A program made the position numbers and the translations under genes. A model generated the notes under the pieces. The model saw nothing but the letters and a program-made list of their open reading frames with translations, did no database searches and was not told where the DNA came from. A stretch of 64,000 bases of DNA from Sulfurovum sp. TSL1 (GTDB lineage Bacteria; Campylobacterota; Campylobacteria; Campylobacterales; Sulfurovaceae): contig NZ_BPFI01000001.1 in assembly GCF_019972135.1 (NCBI RefSeq), forward strand, positions 541,106 through 605,105. The letters run 5' to 3'. Shown in pieces: positions 43,980 through 54,794 of this stretch. Numbering within the stretch: the stretch's first letter is position 1; every line of letters begins with the position of its first letter.

Positions 43980-45199
43980 TGACAAGAAAAACTTGCAGCT
44001 TTTGTGAAGCCCAGGAGAGTGAAGAGAATCCACTCATCGCCGGTGAAAGCGCCTATATCTGTTCAAACTGTGTCGTCTCTGCCTATAAAATTCTCTTTGG
44101 AGAAGAAGAACAGGAAGACGCGCAAGCAGATTTCGGAGCACATACGCTCTATACGCCAAAAGAGTTGAACGCACTACTTGATGATTATGTCATTGGTCAA
44201 GAAAAAGCGAAAAAAACACTTTCAGTTGCTGTCTATAACCACTATAAACGTATTTTCAAAGATGATGTGCAGGATGATACACAGATCGCAAAATCAAATG
44301 TACTTCTCATTGGACCGACCGGTTCAGGGAAAACACTTTTGGCACAAACGATCGCCAGATTTTTGAATGTGCCTATTGCGATAGCAGATGCAACCAACCT
44401 CACAGAAGCTGGGTATGTAGGTGAAGATGTGGAAAACATTCTTACCAAACTTCTTATGGCTGCTGATGGTGACCCGCAACGTGCCGAGCAAGGGATCGTC
44501 TTCATCGATGAGATCGATAAGATCGCCAGAATGGGCGAGAACCGTTCTATCACACGTGATGTTTCCGGAGAAGGTGTACAACAGGCCCTCCTTAAACTCA
44601 TCGAAGGTTCAGTCGTGAATATTCCGCCAAAAGGCGGACGTAAACACCCTAACCAGGACTTTATTCAGATCGACACGTCAAATATACTCTTTATCTGCGG
44701 AGGTGCATTTGATGGGCTTAATGACATTCTTAAAAGAAGACTTGGAGCAAATATACTTGGTTTTGGTCAGGAAAAACGTTCCAAGAGGGAGGAAGAGAAT
44801 CTTCTTCCTATGGTAGAGGCAGATGATCTTGTCTCATACGGGATCATTCCTGAACTTATAGGCCGTTTACATGTATTGGCTACACTGGGCGAGATCAGTA
44901 AAGAAGATATGGTCCGTATCTTGGTAGAACCTAAGAACTCTCTTGTCAAACAGTATCAGAAACTCTTTGAGATAGATGATGTAAAGCTTACCTTTGAAGA
45001 GGATGCGCTTTCACGTATTGCCCAAAAAGCACTGGAAAGAAAAACAGGTGCAAGAGGGTTGCGTTCTATACTTGAAGAGATACTTCTTGATATCATGTAT
45101 GAGTTGCCTGAACTTAAAGGGTATGAAGTAGTGATCACCGATGAAGTCGTTGAATCAGGTGCAAAACCTTTGTACATAAAAGATAAAAAAACAGCATAA
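43979..45199 (+). CDS. clpX: ATP-dependent Clp protease ATP-binding subunit ClpX
   Basis: A 406-aa AAA+ unfoldase. The N-terminal zinc domain has CSFCEAQ and, after 19 residues, CSNC. The AAA module has GPTGSGKT, the Walker [10 protein letters not shown], the pore segment with [19 protein letters not shown] and an arginine-rich [13 protein letters not shown] in the C-terminal small domain. GFGQEKRS occupies the place of the IGF loop that docks to ClpP. ClpX unfolds tagged proteins for ClpP. clpP is not in the window. Confidence 0.97.
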   Translation: MTRKTCSFCEAQESEENPLIAGESAYICSNCVVSAYKILFGEEEQEDAQADFGAHTLYTPKELNALLDDYVIGQEKAKKTLSVAVYNHYKRIFKDDVQDDTQIAKSNVLLIGPTGSGKTLLAQTIARFLNVPIAIADATNLTEAGYVGEDVENILTKLLMAADGDPQRAEQGIVFIDEIDKIARMGENRSITRDVSGEGVQQALLKLIEGSVVNIPPKGGRKHPNQDFIQIDTSNILFICGGAFDGLNDILKRRLGANILGFGQEKRSKREEENLLPMVEADDLVSYGIIPELIGRLHVLATLGEISKEDMVRILVEPKNSLVKQYQKLFEIDDVKLTFEEDALSRIAQKALERKTGARGLRSILEEILLDIMYELPELKGYEVVITDEVVESGAKPLYIKDKKTA

Positions 45200-45223
45200 T
45201 AGCAGCATTAAAAGGATAGATGG

Positions 45224-46258
45224 ATGTTTAAAAGATTATTAGGAATGTTCTCAAACGATCTAGCGATCGACCTCGGAACAGCAAACACACTTGTACTGGT
45301 AAAGGGACAAGGTATCAGCATTAATGAACCTTCCGTCGTTGCTATCCAATATGATAAGCATGGTAGAGAGAAAATTCTTGCTGTGGGTCAGGAAGCAAAA
45401 GACATGGTAGGTAAAACACCGGGAAATATTAAAGCTATTCGTCCTATGAAAGACGGTGTGATCGCTGATTTTGAAGTGACTGAAATGATGATACGTTATT
45501 TTATTGAAAAAGCACATAAGAGAAAAGGGTTCTTCTCTCCACGTATTATTATCTGTGTACCTTATGGCCTTACCCAGGTTGAAAGACGTGCCGTAAAGGA
45601 CTCTGCTGAAAATGCCGGTGCAAGATACGTTTACCTGATAGAAGAGCCTATGGCAGCTGCTATCGGTGCAGGGATACCTGTAAAAGACCCGAATGGGAAC
45701 CTTGTCGTAGATATCGGTGGGGGTACCACAGAAATCGGTGTGACTTCACTGGGTGGTCTTGTGATCTCCAAGTCTATTCGTGTGGCCGGGGATAATCTTG
45801 ATCAAGCGATCATTGACTACATTAAAAAGAACTTTAACCTTCTCATCGGTGAGCGTGTGGCTGAAGAACTCAAGATCAAGATCGGAACAGCGATTCCATT
45901 GAAAGAAGAAATGACCACGACCGTACGTGGTAGAGATCAGGTTGAAGGAAGCCTAGCTTCCATGGAGATCACTTCTGAACATATCAGAGCCGCGATGAAA
46001 GATTCCCTGGAAGAGATCGCAGAAGCACTGAAAGATGTACTGGAGCAAACACCGCCGGAACTTGCCGGTGATATCGTTGAAAACGGTATTGTACTGACAG
46101 GAGGTGGTGCACTGATCAGAGGTTTGGACAAATATCTTTCAGATATCGTAAAACTTCCTGTCTATATCGCTGAAGACCCTCTGCTTGCTGTTGCAAAAGG
46201 TACAGGTATTGCATTGGATGAAATAGATATCCTACAACAAATGGCATATGAAGACTAG
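45224..46258 (+). CDS. mreB: Rod-shape-determining actin homologue MreB
   Basis: A 344-aa actin-fold protein. [17 protein letters not shown] is the phosphate-1 loop, [16 protein letters not shown] the phosphate-2 loop, and [13 protein letters not shown] the adenosine motif. MreB filaments guide lateral wall synthesis. It overlaps mreC by 11 bases, so the two are coupled. No mreD is adjacent, as is common in this phylum. Confidence 0.98.
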   Translation: MFKRLLGMFSNDLAIDLGTANTLVLVKGQGISINEPSVVAIQYDKHGREKILAVGQEAKDMVGKTPGNIKAIRPMKDGVIADFEVTEMMIRYFIEKAHKRKGFFSPRIIICVPYGLTQVERRAVKDSAENAGARYVYLIEEPMAAAIGAGIPVKDPNGNLVVDIGGGTTEIGVTSLGGLVISKSIRVAGDNLDQAIIDYIKKNFNLLIGERVAEELKIKIGTAIPLKEEMTTTVRGRDQVEGSLASMEITSEHIRAAMKDSLEEIAEALKDVLEQTPPELAGDIVENGIVLTGGGALIRGLDKYLSDIVKLPVYIAEDPLLAVAKGTGIALDEIDILQQMAYED

Positions 46259-47282
46259 ACTTGTCATCATAGCCATACTGTTACTCATACTAACAGTACT
46301 GCTGTCACGAAATGATGAACGTATCTCGGATACGTTTCTCAATATCATCAACCCTATCAAACAAAAATATAAAAATCTTACTCAGAATTTAGAAGATAAA
46401 AGCCAAAGCTATATTTTTCAAAAAGAGTCTATCGAAAAACTGAGTAAAGAGAACCGTATTTTACGCCAACGTCTTCTTGAACAGATCCACTATATCGAGC
46501 AGGTAAAAGATATTTATGAGGTACTTCCGACCTTAAGCCACATACCTGTAAAAAATATCTCTATTACCGATACCATATCTTATGTAAAACTGAACAGTTT
46601 TTCCCAGATCATACTGACCAAACCCAAGGGACTGTTAGAAGATAAACTCTATGGTCTGATACAGGGTAGTGTCGTTGCAGGTACGGCAATGGTGCATAAC
46701 AATCAACTCTATGGCTATCTTACATCAGATAAAAAATGCCGCTTTTCTGTGTTCATCGGCGAAACCAAGGCACCTGGTATCGCTTTGGGTCTAAAAGAGA
46801 ATGAAATGATCGTCAAGTTCATACCAAAATGGCATAAGATCAAAGAGGGTGATGCTGTCCTTACGTCAGGTCTGGATGGTATATTTTTTGCTGATATTCC
46901 CGTAGGCTTTGTCACAAAAGTAGAAGTACAGAGTTCATATACGGTTGCACATATCAAAACCTACAGTGATATTTTTCATCCCAAAACATTTTTTCTGATC
47001 AATGATGCCAAAGCCACCCTTGCAGAAAATTATGACTCCAACCGTACCAACTTGGCAACAAGATACAGTACCCCGGATATCCATATTGAGCAGAACCGTT
47101 CGATGGAACTACTCAAAGATGCCAACATAAGCACACCTGTAGTATCCAGTATTCCAAGACGTATCGATCAGACACAAGAAGATGTGATTGAGCCGGCTGA
47201 AGTTCCAGAAATCGTTGAAGCCCCTAGAAAAGTCAATAAGAAGAAGCCTGAAATCGGATCTAGCAGTTTAGACCTTTTTTAA
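46248..47282 (+). CDS. mreC: Rod-shape-determining protein MreC
   Basis: A 344-aa bitopic protein. A short N-terminus and one TM helix ([17 protein letters not shown]) are followed by a coiled coil (about 45-85) and a periplasmic double beta-barrel domain with [25 protein letters not shown]. The C-terminal 80 residues are Pro/Glu-rich and low complexity. It bridges MreB and the periplasmic wall machinery. A strong terminator follows at 47294-47315. Confidence 0.92.
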   Translation: MKTRLVIIAILLLILTVLLSRNDERISDTFLNIINPIKQKYKNLTQNLEDKSQSYIFQKESIEKLSKENRILRQRLLEQIHYIEQVKDIYEVLPTLSHIPVKNISITDTISYVKLNSFSQIILTKPKGLLEDKLYGLIQGSVVAGTAMVHNNQLYGYLTSDKKCRFSVFIGETKAPGIALGLKENEMIVKFIPKWHKIKEGDAVLTSGLDGIFFADIPVGFVTKVEVQSSYTVAHIKTYSDIFHPKTFFLINDAKATLAENYDSNRTNLATRYSTPDIHIEQNRSMELLKDANISTPVVSSIPRRIDQTQEDVIEPAEVPEIVEAPRKVNKKKPEIGSSSLDLF

Positions 47283-47293
47283 AAGCGTATTTT

Positions 47294-47315
47294 GCCCTTT
47301 TTTAAGGGCTTTTTC
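47294..47315 (+). terminator. Rho-independent terminator after mreC
   Basis: GCCCTT (47294-47299), the loop TTTT and AAGGGC (47304-47309) form a six-base stem followed by TTTTTCT. It separates the envelope run from carB, which has its own promoter just downstream. Confidence 0.8.
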
Positions 47316-47328
47316 TATCTAAATCATG

Positions 47329-47334
47329 TATAAT
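47329..47334 (+). promoter_or_regulatory. Putative -10 box for carB
   Basis: TGTATAAT, the same extended form seen at hemL/tonB, lies 30 bases before the carB ATG and directly after the mreC terminator. AAGGG precedes the start codon. Confidence 0.5.
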
Positions 47335-47363
47335 AACCAACTAAAAATTAAGGGTATTTCTCC

Positions 47364-50300
47364 ATGCCAAAACGCAATGACATCAACACTATCTTACTTA
47401 TTGGTTCTGGGCCTATCGTTATCGGTCAAGCTTGTGAATTTGACTATTCTGGAACTCAAGCAGCTAAAACACTCAAAGAACTAGGCTATAAAGTCGTCCT
47501 TATCAACTCTAACCCCGCTACGATCATGACAGACCCCGAGTTTGCAGACCGTACCTATGTTGAACCTATTACCCCGGAAGTCATTGATAGAATTATCCAA
47601 AAAGAGAATGTTGATGCGATCTTACCCACAATGGGTGGACAAACAGCACTGAATGTTGCTATGGAAATGTACGAAGCCGGCATGCTTAAAGATGTAAAGT
47701 TCCTTGGAGCGCATCCGGACGCTATCAAAAAAGGGGAAGATAGACAACTCTTTAACGAAGCGATGATCAAGATCGGTATGGATCTGCCTAAAAGTGCCAA
47801 TGCCTACAGTGTGGACGAAGCAATAAAGGTGGCAAAAGAGATCGGTTTCCCTGTCATCAGTAGAGCTTCATTTACACTTGCAGGCGGCGGTTCAGGTGTA
47901 GCCTACAACATGGAAGAGTTCAAAAAACTTGCGGCAGAAGGTATTGATGCCAGTCCGATCAATGAGATCGAGATCATGGAATCGATGCTTGGCTGGAAAG
48001 AATACGAAATGGAAGTGATCAGGGACAGTGAGGATAACTGTATTATCGTATGTTCTATTGAGAACTTTGATCCTATGGGCGTACATACGGGAGATTCGAT
48101 CACCATTGCCCCTGCTCTGACGCTTACAGACAAAGAGTTCCAGAACATGAGAGATGCCTCTTTCAAGATCTTGCGTGAAGTAGGCGTCGATACAGGCGGA
48201 TCCAATGTACAGTTCTCTATCAATCCAGATACAGGACGTATGATCGTCATCGAAATGAACCCAAGGGTGAGCCGTTCTTCTGCACTTGCATCCAAAGCTA
48301 CAGGGTATCCTATCGCTAAAGTAGCAACACTTTTGGCTGTTGGATTTACACTGGATGAAATTACCAATGACATCACAGGAACACCGGCAAGCTTCGAGCC
48401 GGTCATCGACTATGTGGTGACAAAAATTCCTAGATTTACGTTTGAAAAATTTCCGCTTGCTGACTCTACCCTCACGACTTCAATGAAGTCAGTAGGTGAA
48501 GTCATGAGTATAGGTAGAACATTCAAAGAGTCTTTCCAAAAAGCACTCTGTTCACTTGAAACCGGACTGATCGGTTTTAACCCTATCAAATGTGATGAAG
48601 AAGAGCTTGTCAGAGAGATCAGACGCCCAAATGAAAACCGTATGCTTTATGTATTTGAGGGACTCAGACGCGGGATGAGCGTCGATGCTATCTTTGATCT
48701 TTGTAAGATCGACAGATGGTACCTTTACCAGCTTGAAGAACTTGCACAGCGTGAAAAAGAGATGGAGATCACCCTGCTCTCTGATGCGACACGTCTCAGA
48801 CAAGTGAAAAGTGAAGGTTTCTCTGACCCAATGATCGCAGAGGTCATTAACAAAAAAGAAGGTCTGAACCTTACAGAGAATGATATCTACAATGCGAGAG
48901 AAAAGGCCGGTGTCGTACTGGAGTATAATGAAGTAGATACCTGTGCTGCGGAATTTAAAGCACTGACCCCTTACCTCTACTCTACAACGAATATCACCAA
49001 GCTTCCTCAGCAAGAAATGCCTCAATCTGCAGAAAAAAAGGTACTTGTGATCGGTGGTGGTCCTAACCGTATCGGCCAGGGTATAGAGTTTGACTACTGT
49101 TGTGTACATGCATCTTTTGCTATCGAAGACATGGGAATGAAGTCCATCATGTACAACTGTAACCCAGAGACTGTCTCAACGGACTATGACACTTCCGATG
49201 TCCTTTACTTTGAGCCTATCGATTTTGAACATGTCAGAAGTGTCATAGAGCTTGAAAAGCCCGATGGTGTGATCGTGCACTTTGGTGGACAGACACCGCT
49301 TAAACTGGCTAAGAACCTTACAGCGATCGGCGCGAACATTTCCGGGACGACTGCAAAAGTGATCGATCTTGCCGAAGATAGAGAACAGTTCTCTACTTTC
49401 ATCAATGATCTCGGGCTAATGCAGCCTGACAACGGTACGGCATTTGCCAAAGATGAAGCGATGACGATCGCAAACCGTATCGGTTATCCTGTGCTTGTAC
49501 GCCCTAGTTTCGTACTTGGGGGACGTGGTATGCGTACGGTCTACTCTGATGCAGAACTGAGAGAATATATGGATGAAGCTGTGAGTGTATCGAACGATGC
49601 ACCCGTACTTATCGATAAGTTCCTAGACAGTGCTATCGAACTTGATGTCGATGCGATCTGTGATGGGAAAGAGGTCTACATCGGATCGATCATGCAGCAC
49701 ATTGAAGAGGCTGGTATCCACTCGGGCGACTCGGCATGTTCTCTTCCTCCGGTATCTATCTCTGATGCGCTTCAAGAGAAAGTGAAGGAACAGACTGCAC
49801 AGATCGCACTTGGCCTTGGCGTAGTCGGGCTTATGAATATCCAGTATGCCATCCATAAAGGTGAGATCTACCTGATCGAAGTAAACCCAAGAGCCTCAAG
49901 AACCGTGCCATTTGTATCAAAGGCTACAGGTGTGCCATTGGCAAAAGTAGCAACGAGGGTTATGCTTCAGGGAGACCTTAGAGAGGCACTCAAGTTCTAT
50001 GATACTTTTGACGTAGTGAATTTTGACAAGAAGATCATGGAACCAAACCTTAAAGGCCACGTTGCGGTTAAAGAAGCAGTATTCCCGTTCAATAAACTCC
50101 CAGGTTCGGACCTTATCCTCGGACCTGAAATGAAATCAACCGGCGAGGTCATCGGGATCAGTGACAATTTCGGCATGTCATTTGCCAAAAGTCAGTTTGC
50201 GAGTAAGAACAATATCCCTCTGGAAGGTACACTTTTCATCTCTCTTACCAAAACAGATAAACCTCAGGCAGGGGAGATCGGTAAAATGTTCATTGATCTT

Positions 50301-50624
50301 GGATTTGAGATCGTTGCCACATCGGGAACACATGCAGCACTGGAAGCGGCAGGAGTGCCTTCTACTAAAGTTCTCAAAATCTCTGAAGGTCGTCCGAATA
50401 TTGATGATATGATCAAAAATGAAGAGATCGCATTGGCTATCAATACTTCAGACAACAAAGCAAGTAAAAATGATGCCAAAACCATTAGGCAATCCGTGCT
50501 TGCCAACCATGTAGCCTATTTCACTACCTTAGCTGCAGCAAGAGCAACAGCAGCAGCTATTAAAGAACTTAGGGCGACAAGCGGAGAACTTGAACCAAAA
50601 GCTTTGCAAGATTATCTCAGCTAA
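47364..50624 (+). CDS. carB: Carbamoyl-phosphate synthase large subunit
   Basis: A 1086-aa protein with two homologous ATP-grasp halves. Half one starts [26 protein letters not shown], with [13 protein letters not shown] as glycine-rich loop and [36 protein letters not shown]. Half two repeats this ([24 protein letters not shown], then [11 protein letters not shown]). The last 140 residues are the MGS-like allosteric domain. It makes carbamoyl phosphate for arginine and pyrimidines. carA is not in the window, as is usual in Campylobacterota. Confidence 0.98.
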   Translation: MPKRNDINTILLIGSGPIVIGQACEFDYSGTQAAKTLKELGYKVVLINSNPATIMTDPEFADRTYVEPITPEVIDRIIQKENVDAILPTMGGQTALNVAMEMYEAGMLKDVKFLGAHPDAIKKGEDRQLFNEAMIKIGMDLPKSANAYSVDEAIKVAKEIGFPVISRASFTLAGGGSGVAYNMEEFKKLAAEGIDASPINEIEIMESMLGWKEYEMEVIRDSEDNCIIVCSIENFDPMGVHTGDSITIAPALTLTDKEFQNMRDASFKILREVGVDTGGSNVQFSINPDTGRMIVIEMNPRVSRSSALASKATGYPIAKVATLLAVGFTLDEITNDITGTPASFEPVIDYVVTKIPRFTFEKFPLADSTLTTSMKSVGEVMSIGRTFKESFQKALCSLETGLIGFNPIKCDEEELVREIRRPNENRMLYVFEGLRRGMSVDAIFDLCKIDRWYLYQLEELAQREKEMEITLLSDATRLRQVKSEGFSDPMIAEVINKKEGLNLTENDIYNAREKAGVVLEYNEVDTCAAEFKALTPYLYSTTNITKLPQQEMPQSAEKKVLVIGGGPNRIGQGIEFDYCCVHASFAIEDMGMKSIMYNCNPETVSTDYDTSDVLYFEPIDFEHVRSVIELEKPDGVIVHFGGQTPLKLAKNLTAIGANISGTTAKVIDLAEDREQFSTFINDLGLMQPDNGTAFAKDEAMTIANRIGYPVLVRPSFVLGGRGMRTVYSDAELREYMDEAVSVSNDAPVLIDKFLDSAIELDVDAICDGKEVYIGSIMQHIEEAGIHSGDSACSLPPVSISDALQEKVKEQTAQIALGLGVVGLMNIQYAIHKGEIYLIEVNPRASRTVPFVSKATGVPLAKVATRVMLQGDLREALKFYDTFDVVNFDKKIMEPNLKGHVAVKEAVFPFNKLPGSDLILGPEMKSTGEVIGISDNFGMSFAKSQFASKNNIPLEGTLFISLTKTDKPQAGEIGKMFIDLGFEIVATSGTHAALEAAGVPSTKVLKISEGRPNIDDMIKNEEIALAINTSDNKASKNDAKTIRQSVLANHVAYFTTLAAARATAAAIKELRATSGELEPKALQDYLS

Positions 50625-50625
50625 A

Positions 50626-51057
50626 ATGGAAAATAAAGTTTTTTTGACACAAACCGATACCACGATCGGTTTTGTCTCGCAAAACGCAGACAAACTCACA
50701 GAGATCAAACAACGCCCTCCTCACAAGCATTATATTAAAGCAGTCAACTCCCTCCATACACTCAAAACGTTCACCCGTGTACCTCAAAAGCATAAAAACA
50801 GAGTGCGAAGAGCAAAAAAAACAACGTTTATCATGCCAAATGGACACTCGTACCGTGTGATAAAAGACAGACATCACCTATTGCTCTTGGACCGTCTCAA
50901 ATGGGCGTATACGACTTCTGCCAATCTAAGTAATGAAGCATATGATGAATCTTTTGCCAGAGAGATGGCCGAGGTCATCATAGAACCCATTAAAGAAACC
51001 AAACAAGCCTCAACTATTTACAGACTTGGGAAAACCACACTAAGAAAGGTACGTTAA
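50626..51057 (+). CDS. Sua5/YciO/YrdC-like protein (short form)
   Basis: About 143 aa. VFLTQTDTTIGFVSQNADKL resembles the nucleotide/threonine-binding start of TsaC/YrdC proteins (usually PTET.YGLG), and KRWAYTTSANLSNEAYD-like WAYTTSANLSNE matches the SAN motif. TsaC makes threonylcarbamoyl-AMP for the t6A37 modification of tRNA. This form is shorter than typical TsaC (about 185 aa) and may be diverged. It begins one base after the carB stop and overlaps the HIT gene. Confidence 0.75.
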   Translation: MENKVFLTQTDTTIGFVSQNADKLTEIKQRPPHKHYIKAVNSLHTLKTFTRVPQKHKNRVRRAKKTTFIMPNGHSYRVIKDRHHLLLLDRLKWAYTTSANLSNEAYDESFAREMAEVIIEPIKETKQASTIYRLGKTTLRKVR

Positions 51058-51422
51058 TGTCAGTGATCTATGAAAATGAAAATATCAGAATTGTAATAGA
51101 AGAGAGTGAGATCCCTTGGCTAAAAATATTTACCCAGCACACCTACAAGGAGATGAGTGAAGTACCCGCTCTGATAAAACATGAAATCTATGATCTTTTA
51201 GATCGCATAGAAAAAGAGATGCTCTCCTACTACAAACCTAAAAAAATAAACATTGCCAGCTTTGGTAACTATGTGCCTCATGTTCATTGGCATATCATGG
51301 CACGTTTTGAAGAAGACAGTTTTTTCCCTGAGCCTATGTGGGGAACAAAACAGCGTGAAAGTAATTTGAAGTTACCGGACTTTGAAAGTTTTTGTAAAAG
51401 AGTGATCAAGGCTATAGCATAA
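51057..51422 (+). CDS. HIT-family nucleotide hydrolase/transferase
   Basis: A 121-aa HIT protein. The histidine triad is HVHWHIMARF, a His-x-His-x-His-x-x motif with Trp and Met at the variable positions. SFGNYVPHVHWH and a C-terminal FFPEPMWGTKQRE fit a subgroup common in proteobacteria. Such proteins hydrolyse nucleoside phosphoramidates or related dinucleotides. It is coupled to the Sua5-like gene (TAATG) and ends the carB operon before a hairpin at 51434. Confidence 0.88.
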   Translation: MSVIYENENIRIVIEESEIPWLKIFTQHTYKEMSEVPALIKHEIYDLLDRIEKEMLSYYKPKKINIASFGNYVPHVHWHIMARFEEDSFFPEPMWGTKQRESNLKLPDFESFCKRVIKAIA

Positions 51423-51433
51423 CCTGTGGTCTA

Positions 51434-51460
51434 CTCGTCCTAAAACACGTTTGGGACGAG
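51434..51460. terminator. Hairpin between convergent HIT gene and small ORF
   Basis: CTCGTCCTAAA and TTTGGGACGAG form an 11-base stem with one T-G wobble around the loop ACACG. A T-rich stretch (AATTTTCAGGTTTTTT) follows on the plus strand. It probably serves as the terminator of the carB-Sua5-HIT operon. Confidence 0.65.
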
Positions 51461-51474
51461 AATTTTCAGGTTTT

Positions 51475-51615
51475 TTACTTTCCTTCGTTCTCCGGGCTGT
51501 GATCATCAAATTTAACTTCTTCATCCGCAGCTTTCTTTGAAAACATATCCACATCAAGAAAAACTCCAACTGCTACACCAATAATAATTCCGATCACTAT
51601 ACTAAAAATATCCAT
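51475..51615 (-). CDS. Small single-TM membrane protein, 46 aa
   Basis: From ATG 51615 the minus strand reads MDIFSIVIGIIIGVAVGVFL, a Gly-zipper-like TM helix. It is followed by a short charged tail (DVDMFSKKAADEEVKFDDHS and a few more residues) and TAA at 51475. AGAGG lies seven bases before the ATG, and TATACT at 51668-51663 (minus) is a plausible -10. The amphipathic layout and good signals favour a real gene. No family is recognised. Confidence 0.65.
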   Translation of the reverse strand: MDIFSIVIGIIIGVAVGVFLDVDMFSKKAADEEVKFDDHSPENEGK

Positions 51616-51726
51616 AACAATACCTCTCTTTTTATTGTGTTAAACCTTTACGGTTATAGTAAAGTATAACATAAAATTTATTTTAACTATTTATAGATCA
51701 AAAGAATTGAAGAGAATATAATGATG

Positions 51727-51732
51727 TATAAT
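51727..51732 (+). promoter_or_regulatory. Putative -10 box for the Pit-like phosphate transporter
   Basis: TGTATAAT, the extended form seen at carB and hemL/tonB, lies 65 bases before the transporter start in a 180-base AT-rich divergent spacer. Confidence 0.4.
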
Positions 51733-51796
51733 CACTGCTAAGATTAGTAAGAGTATACTATATGAATGCACTTATGATAAAAGGATGAATACATAT

Positions 51797-53425
51797 ATGA
51801 TACGTATGGCCAAGAAAATAGAAAAAGCGGCAATGAAGAGTAGCGGCATAGATTTTATAAGACTTGGATTTGCACTCTTTTTCCTCGTTGCGGTTTTGAC
51901 CTATAGTTTTTTAAGCTCTGGACATATACCCAATAATATGTTTTTAGCTATCGCAGCGCTATTTGGTGCCTATATGGCTATGAACATTGGTGCAAATGAT
52001 GTTGCGAACAATGTAGGGCCTTCAGTCGGTTCGAAAGCACTTACCATGGGAGGTGCGATCGTTATTGCAGCCATTTTTGAGGCCGGCGGTGCATTTATAG
52101 CCGGTGGTGATGTTGTTACAACCATTAAAAAAGGTATTATTGATATCAATGCATTCGGTACGAATGTCGATCCATTTATTTGGGCGATGATAGCATCACT
52201 TTTGGCAGCTGCACTATGGCTGAATTTTGCAACAATGATGAAAGCTCCGGTATCAACCACCCATTCGATCGTTGGAGGTGTTATGGGTTCAGGTATTGCA
52301 GCAGCAGGGTTTACAATTGTATCATGGAGTACTATGGGTCAAATTGCTGCTTCTTGGGTTATATCACCGATTCTTGGAGGCGTGATTGCCGCACTCTTTT
52401 TATATACTATTAAAAGAACGATCATATTTCAGAATGACAAGGTGGCTGCAGCAAGGAAATGGGTACCTATTTATGTGGCCATTATGACTTGGGCATTTGT
52501 GACCTATTTAACACTTAAAGGCCTCAAAAATATCTGGCCTTCGATCGTAGACATTTTACTGTTTCTTCCTGATGAGAAAAAACCTTCTTTCCTTACAGCA
52601 TCTATTTTTGGATTCATTGTGGCCGGAATCGTCTATATTGTATTGAGAAAAACGGTTGCGACCAGAGCAACCAATCTTCACAACACTAGAGATTCTATTA
52701 ATCTACTCTTTACCGTACCGCTCATTTTTGCTGCAGCGCTTTTAAGTTTTGCCCATGGTGCAAACGATGTGGCAAATGCTATCGGTCCATTGGCAGCGAT
52801 CAATGATGCCGTGATAACCGGCGGCATTTCGGCTAAGGCAGGTATACCTTTATGGGTGATGGCTGTTGGAGCACTGGGTATTGCTCTAGGGCTTGCACTC
52901 TATGGACCAAAACTGATCAGAACAGTGGGCAGTGAAATAACAGAACTGGATCAAATGAGGGCATTCTCAGTAGCCATAGCCGCAGCGATCACAGTGATCA
53001 TTGCATCTCAATTAGGTCTGCCTGTCTCTTCAACACATATTGCGGTCGGAGGTATATTCGGGGTAGGTTTTTTAAGGGAATATCTCGAATCTACCGGACA
53101 AGTAGAACGTGTTGAAAAACAGCAGATCAATATTGTAGATGAAAAAAAAGTTTTAAAGGCATACAGCAGTGAACTCAAGACATTAGAAGATAAAGTAGAT
53201 AAGACAAAAGTAGATTATGAAAGGATCGTTGATCTCTATAAGGCAATTGACAAAGAAGAAGATCGCATCAAAGCAGCCAAAAAGCATATCAAAAGCATTG
53301 AAAAAGTCAAATATGTCAAAAGAGATGCCGTCAAAAAGATTATTACTGCCTGGCTGATAACTGTACCCGCTTCTGCTGTACTGTCAGCAGCCATATTTTT
53401 TATGATCAAAGGCATTGTACTTTAA
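51797..53425 (+). CDS. Pit-family inorganic phosphate transporter
   Basis: About 542 aa. The duplicated PiT signature appears twice: NIGANDVANNVGPSVGSKALT near residue 60, and HGANDVANAIGPLAAINDA in the second half, each followed by the VSTTHSIVGG or VSSTHIAVGG element. It should import phosphate with H+ or Na+. An extra charged coiled coil (about 435-510, with KAYSSELKTLEDKVDKTK) lies before the last TM helix. AAAAGGA lies nine bases before ATG 51797. ATG 51785 abuts that site and is less likely. Confidence 0.92.
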   Translation: MIRMAKKIEKAAMKSSGIDFIRLGFALFFLVAVLTYSFLSSGHIPNNMFLAIAALFGAYMAMNIGANDVANNVGPSVGSKALTMGGAIVIAAIFEAGGAFIAGGDVVTTIKKGIIDINAFGTNVDPFIWAMIASLLAAALWLNFATMMKAPVSTTHSIVGGVMGSGIAAAGFTIVSWSTMGQIAASWVISPILGGVIAALFLYTIKRTIIFQNDKVAAARKWVPIYVAIMTWAFVTYLTLKGLKNIWPSIVDILLFLPDEKKPSFLTASIFGFIVAGIVYIVLRKTVATRATNLHNTRDSINLLFTVPLIFAAALLSFAHGANDVANAIGPLAAINDAVITGGISAKAGIPLWVMAVGALGIALGLALYGPKLIRTVGSEITELDQMRAFSVAIAAAITVIIASQLGLPVSSTHIAVGGIFGVGFLREYLESTGQVERVEKQQINIVDEKKVLKAYSSELKTLEDKVDKTKVDYERIVDLYKAIDKEEDRIKAAKKHIKSIEKVKYVKRDAVKKIITAWLITVPASAVLSAAIFFMIKGIVL

Positions 53426-53476
53426 GTGCACTTTTTAATTTAGTCCACATCAATCACCCATATCATGCTGGTTGAA

Positions 53477-54676
53477 TTACCCCTCTTCGTACTTAAAAAG
53501 CCATTTGAGTAAAAATGGCGGTGCAATGGTTGTCACGATAATGACAAAGATCAGAACCGCATAGATCTGATCATCCAGTATGCCATTCACACGCCCTACT
53601 TCTGCAAATATGAGCCCTACTTCGCCACGCGGGATCATAGAGATACCGATCAATGCTTTCTTCAATGCACTCGTTTTTCTTAGTAAAAAAGCGCCAAAAT
53701 ATTTTCCAATCACTGCAATAGATAAAAAAGTAAGTGCCAAACTCCAAAAAAACATAGAAGTAAAATCTATCACTTTTAAGTTCATCGATAACCCTACCAT
53801 CACAAAAAAGATAGGCGTAAACATCTGTGCAATCGGAGTAATTGCGTTCTTCACTTTCTCTAAAAATACTTCATCATGTTGTAAACCCATTCCAAAAGGA
53901 AGTATGAAACGTCGTGAAAGCGCTATACCCGCAGCAAATGAACCCAAAATTTCAGGTGCACCAAAAAGATGTGACATATACGCAAAAAGTGCTATAAGCG
54001 CTATAATCAACGTCGGTATAAACCCAGGCACTTTTTTATGTTCATCAAATTTTTTCATAAAATGGGAAGTAAAATGTGCAACAGCAGGAGCCAGCAGAAA
54101 AAATAATAAGATAAATACCGTTGTATTCAAGGTATTTGTTAGACTTAATGTTTGTGTGATTGCATAGTCATAGATAAAAACAAGCACTATCACACCTAAT
54201 ATATCATCCAGTACTGCCGCACCAATGACGATCTGGGCAACTTCCGAATGTTCTTTTTGAAGATCTTTTAAGACTCTCATCGTTATACCGATGCTCGTTG
54301 CAGTCAGAGTACCTCCGATAAAAAGAGAGACAAGAAGTGTCAGACCAAATAGATAGTAGGCAAGAAAGGCGGAAATGACAAAGGGAAACACTGCACCAAA
54401 CAGTGCAACAATAATCGCTTTGCCTCCTGCTTGTCTCAGACGCTCGATATCAGTATCCAACCCGATTTCAAAAAGCAAAAGAAGGATACCGATCTCCGCA
54501 AGTATTTTGAGTACATCGTTCACTTCTACAAGACCAAAGCCCGAGACACCCAGCAGTATACCTGCACACAACTCACCCAGTACAGAGGGGATGCCCAAAC
54601 GGGCGAACAATTCACCCAAGATCCTTGCAGAGATCAAAATTAAAAAAAGTATCAGAAAAAAATTATGTACATCCAT
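53477..54676 (-). CDS. Cation:proton antiporter, CPA2 family (second copy)
   Basis: A 399-aa, 12-13-TM Na+/H+ exchanger-domain protein. LGIPSVLGELCAGILLG, ILAEIGILLLLFEIGLDTDIERLRQAG, GAAVLDDILGVIVL and SMIPRGEVGLIFAEVG are typical of CPA2/GerN-like antiporters. There is no C-terminal TrkA domain. It is distinct from the antiporter at 7728, with only family-level similarity. It should exchange H+ for K+ or Na+. It is transcribed alone and convergent with the phosphate transporter. Confidence 0.92.
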   Translation of the reverse strand: MDVHNFFLILFLILISARILGELFARLGIPSVLGELCAGILLGVSGFGLVEVNDVLKILAEIGILLLLFEIGLDTDIERLRQAGGKAIIVALFGAVFPFVISAFLAYYLFGLTLLVSLFIGGTLTATSIGITMRVLKDLQKEHSEVAQIVIGAAVLDDILGVIVLVFIYDYAITQTLSLTNTLNTTVFILLFFLLAPAVAHFTSHFMKKFDEHKKVPGFIPTLIIALIALFAYMSHLFGAPEILGSFAAGIALSRRFILPFGMGLQHDEVFLEKVKNAITPIAQMFTPIFFVMVGLSMNLKVIDFTSMFFWSLALTFLSIAVIGKYFGAFLLRKTSALKKALIGISMIPRGEVGLIFAEVGRVNGILDDQIYAVLIFVIIVTTIAPPFLLKWLFKYEEG

Positions 54677-54754
54677 GCTTTATTGTACAGAAAATAATAT
54701 AAAATCGATACCATTAATAGTGTATGTTCCACTGAAATGCAAATATCAATAGGC

Positions 54755-54760
54755 TATAAT
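54755..54760 (+). promoter_or_regulatory. Putative promoter (GGCTATAATA) for the DUF2459 gene
   Basis: AGGCTATAATAGAG shares the GGCTATAATA core with promoters at 19997 and 58052. It lies 35 bases before the ATG. Confidence 0.55.
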
Positions 54761-54794
54761 AGAGTTATGAATTAAAGGTTAAAAAAGGTCTCTT

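Noticed and set aside
48552..49109. 185-codon open frame on the minus strand
   Set aside because: Antisense to carB and a composition shadow of it.
53424..53433. AAGTGCACTT palindrome at the end of the phosphate transporter gene
   Set aside because: It has no loop, so it cannot form a terminator hairpin as it stands. It overlaps the stop codon and is likely chance.
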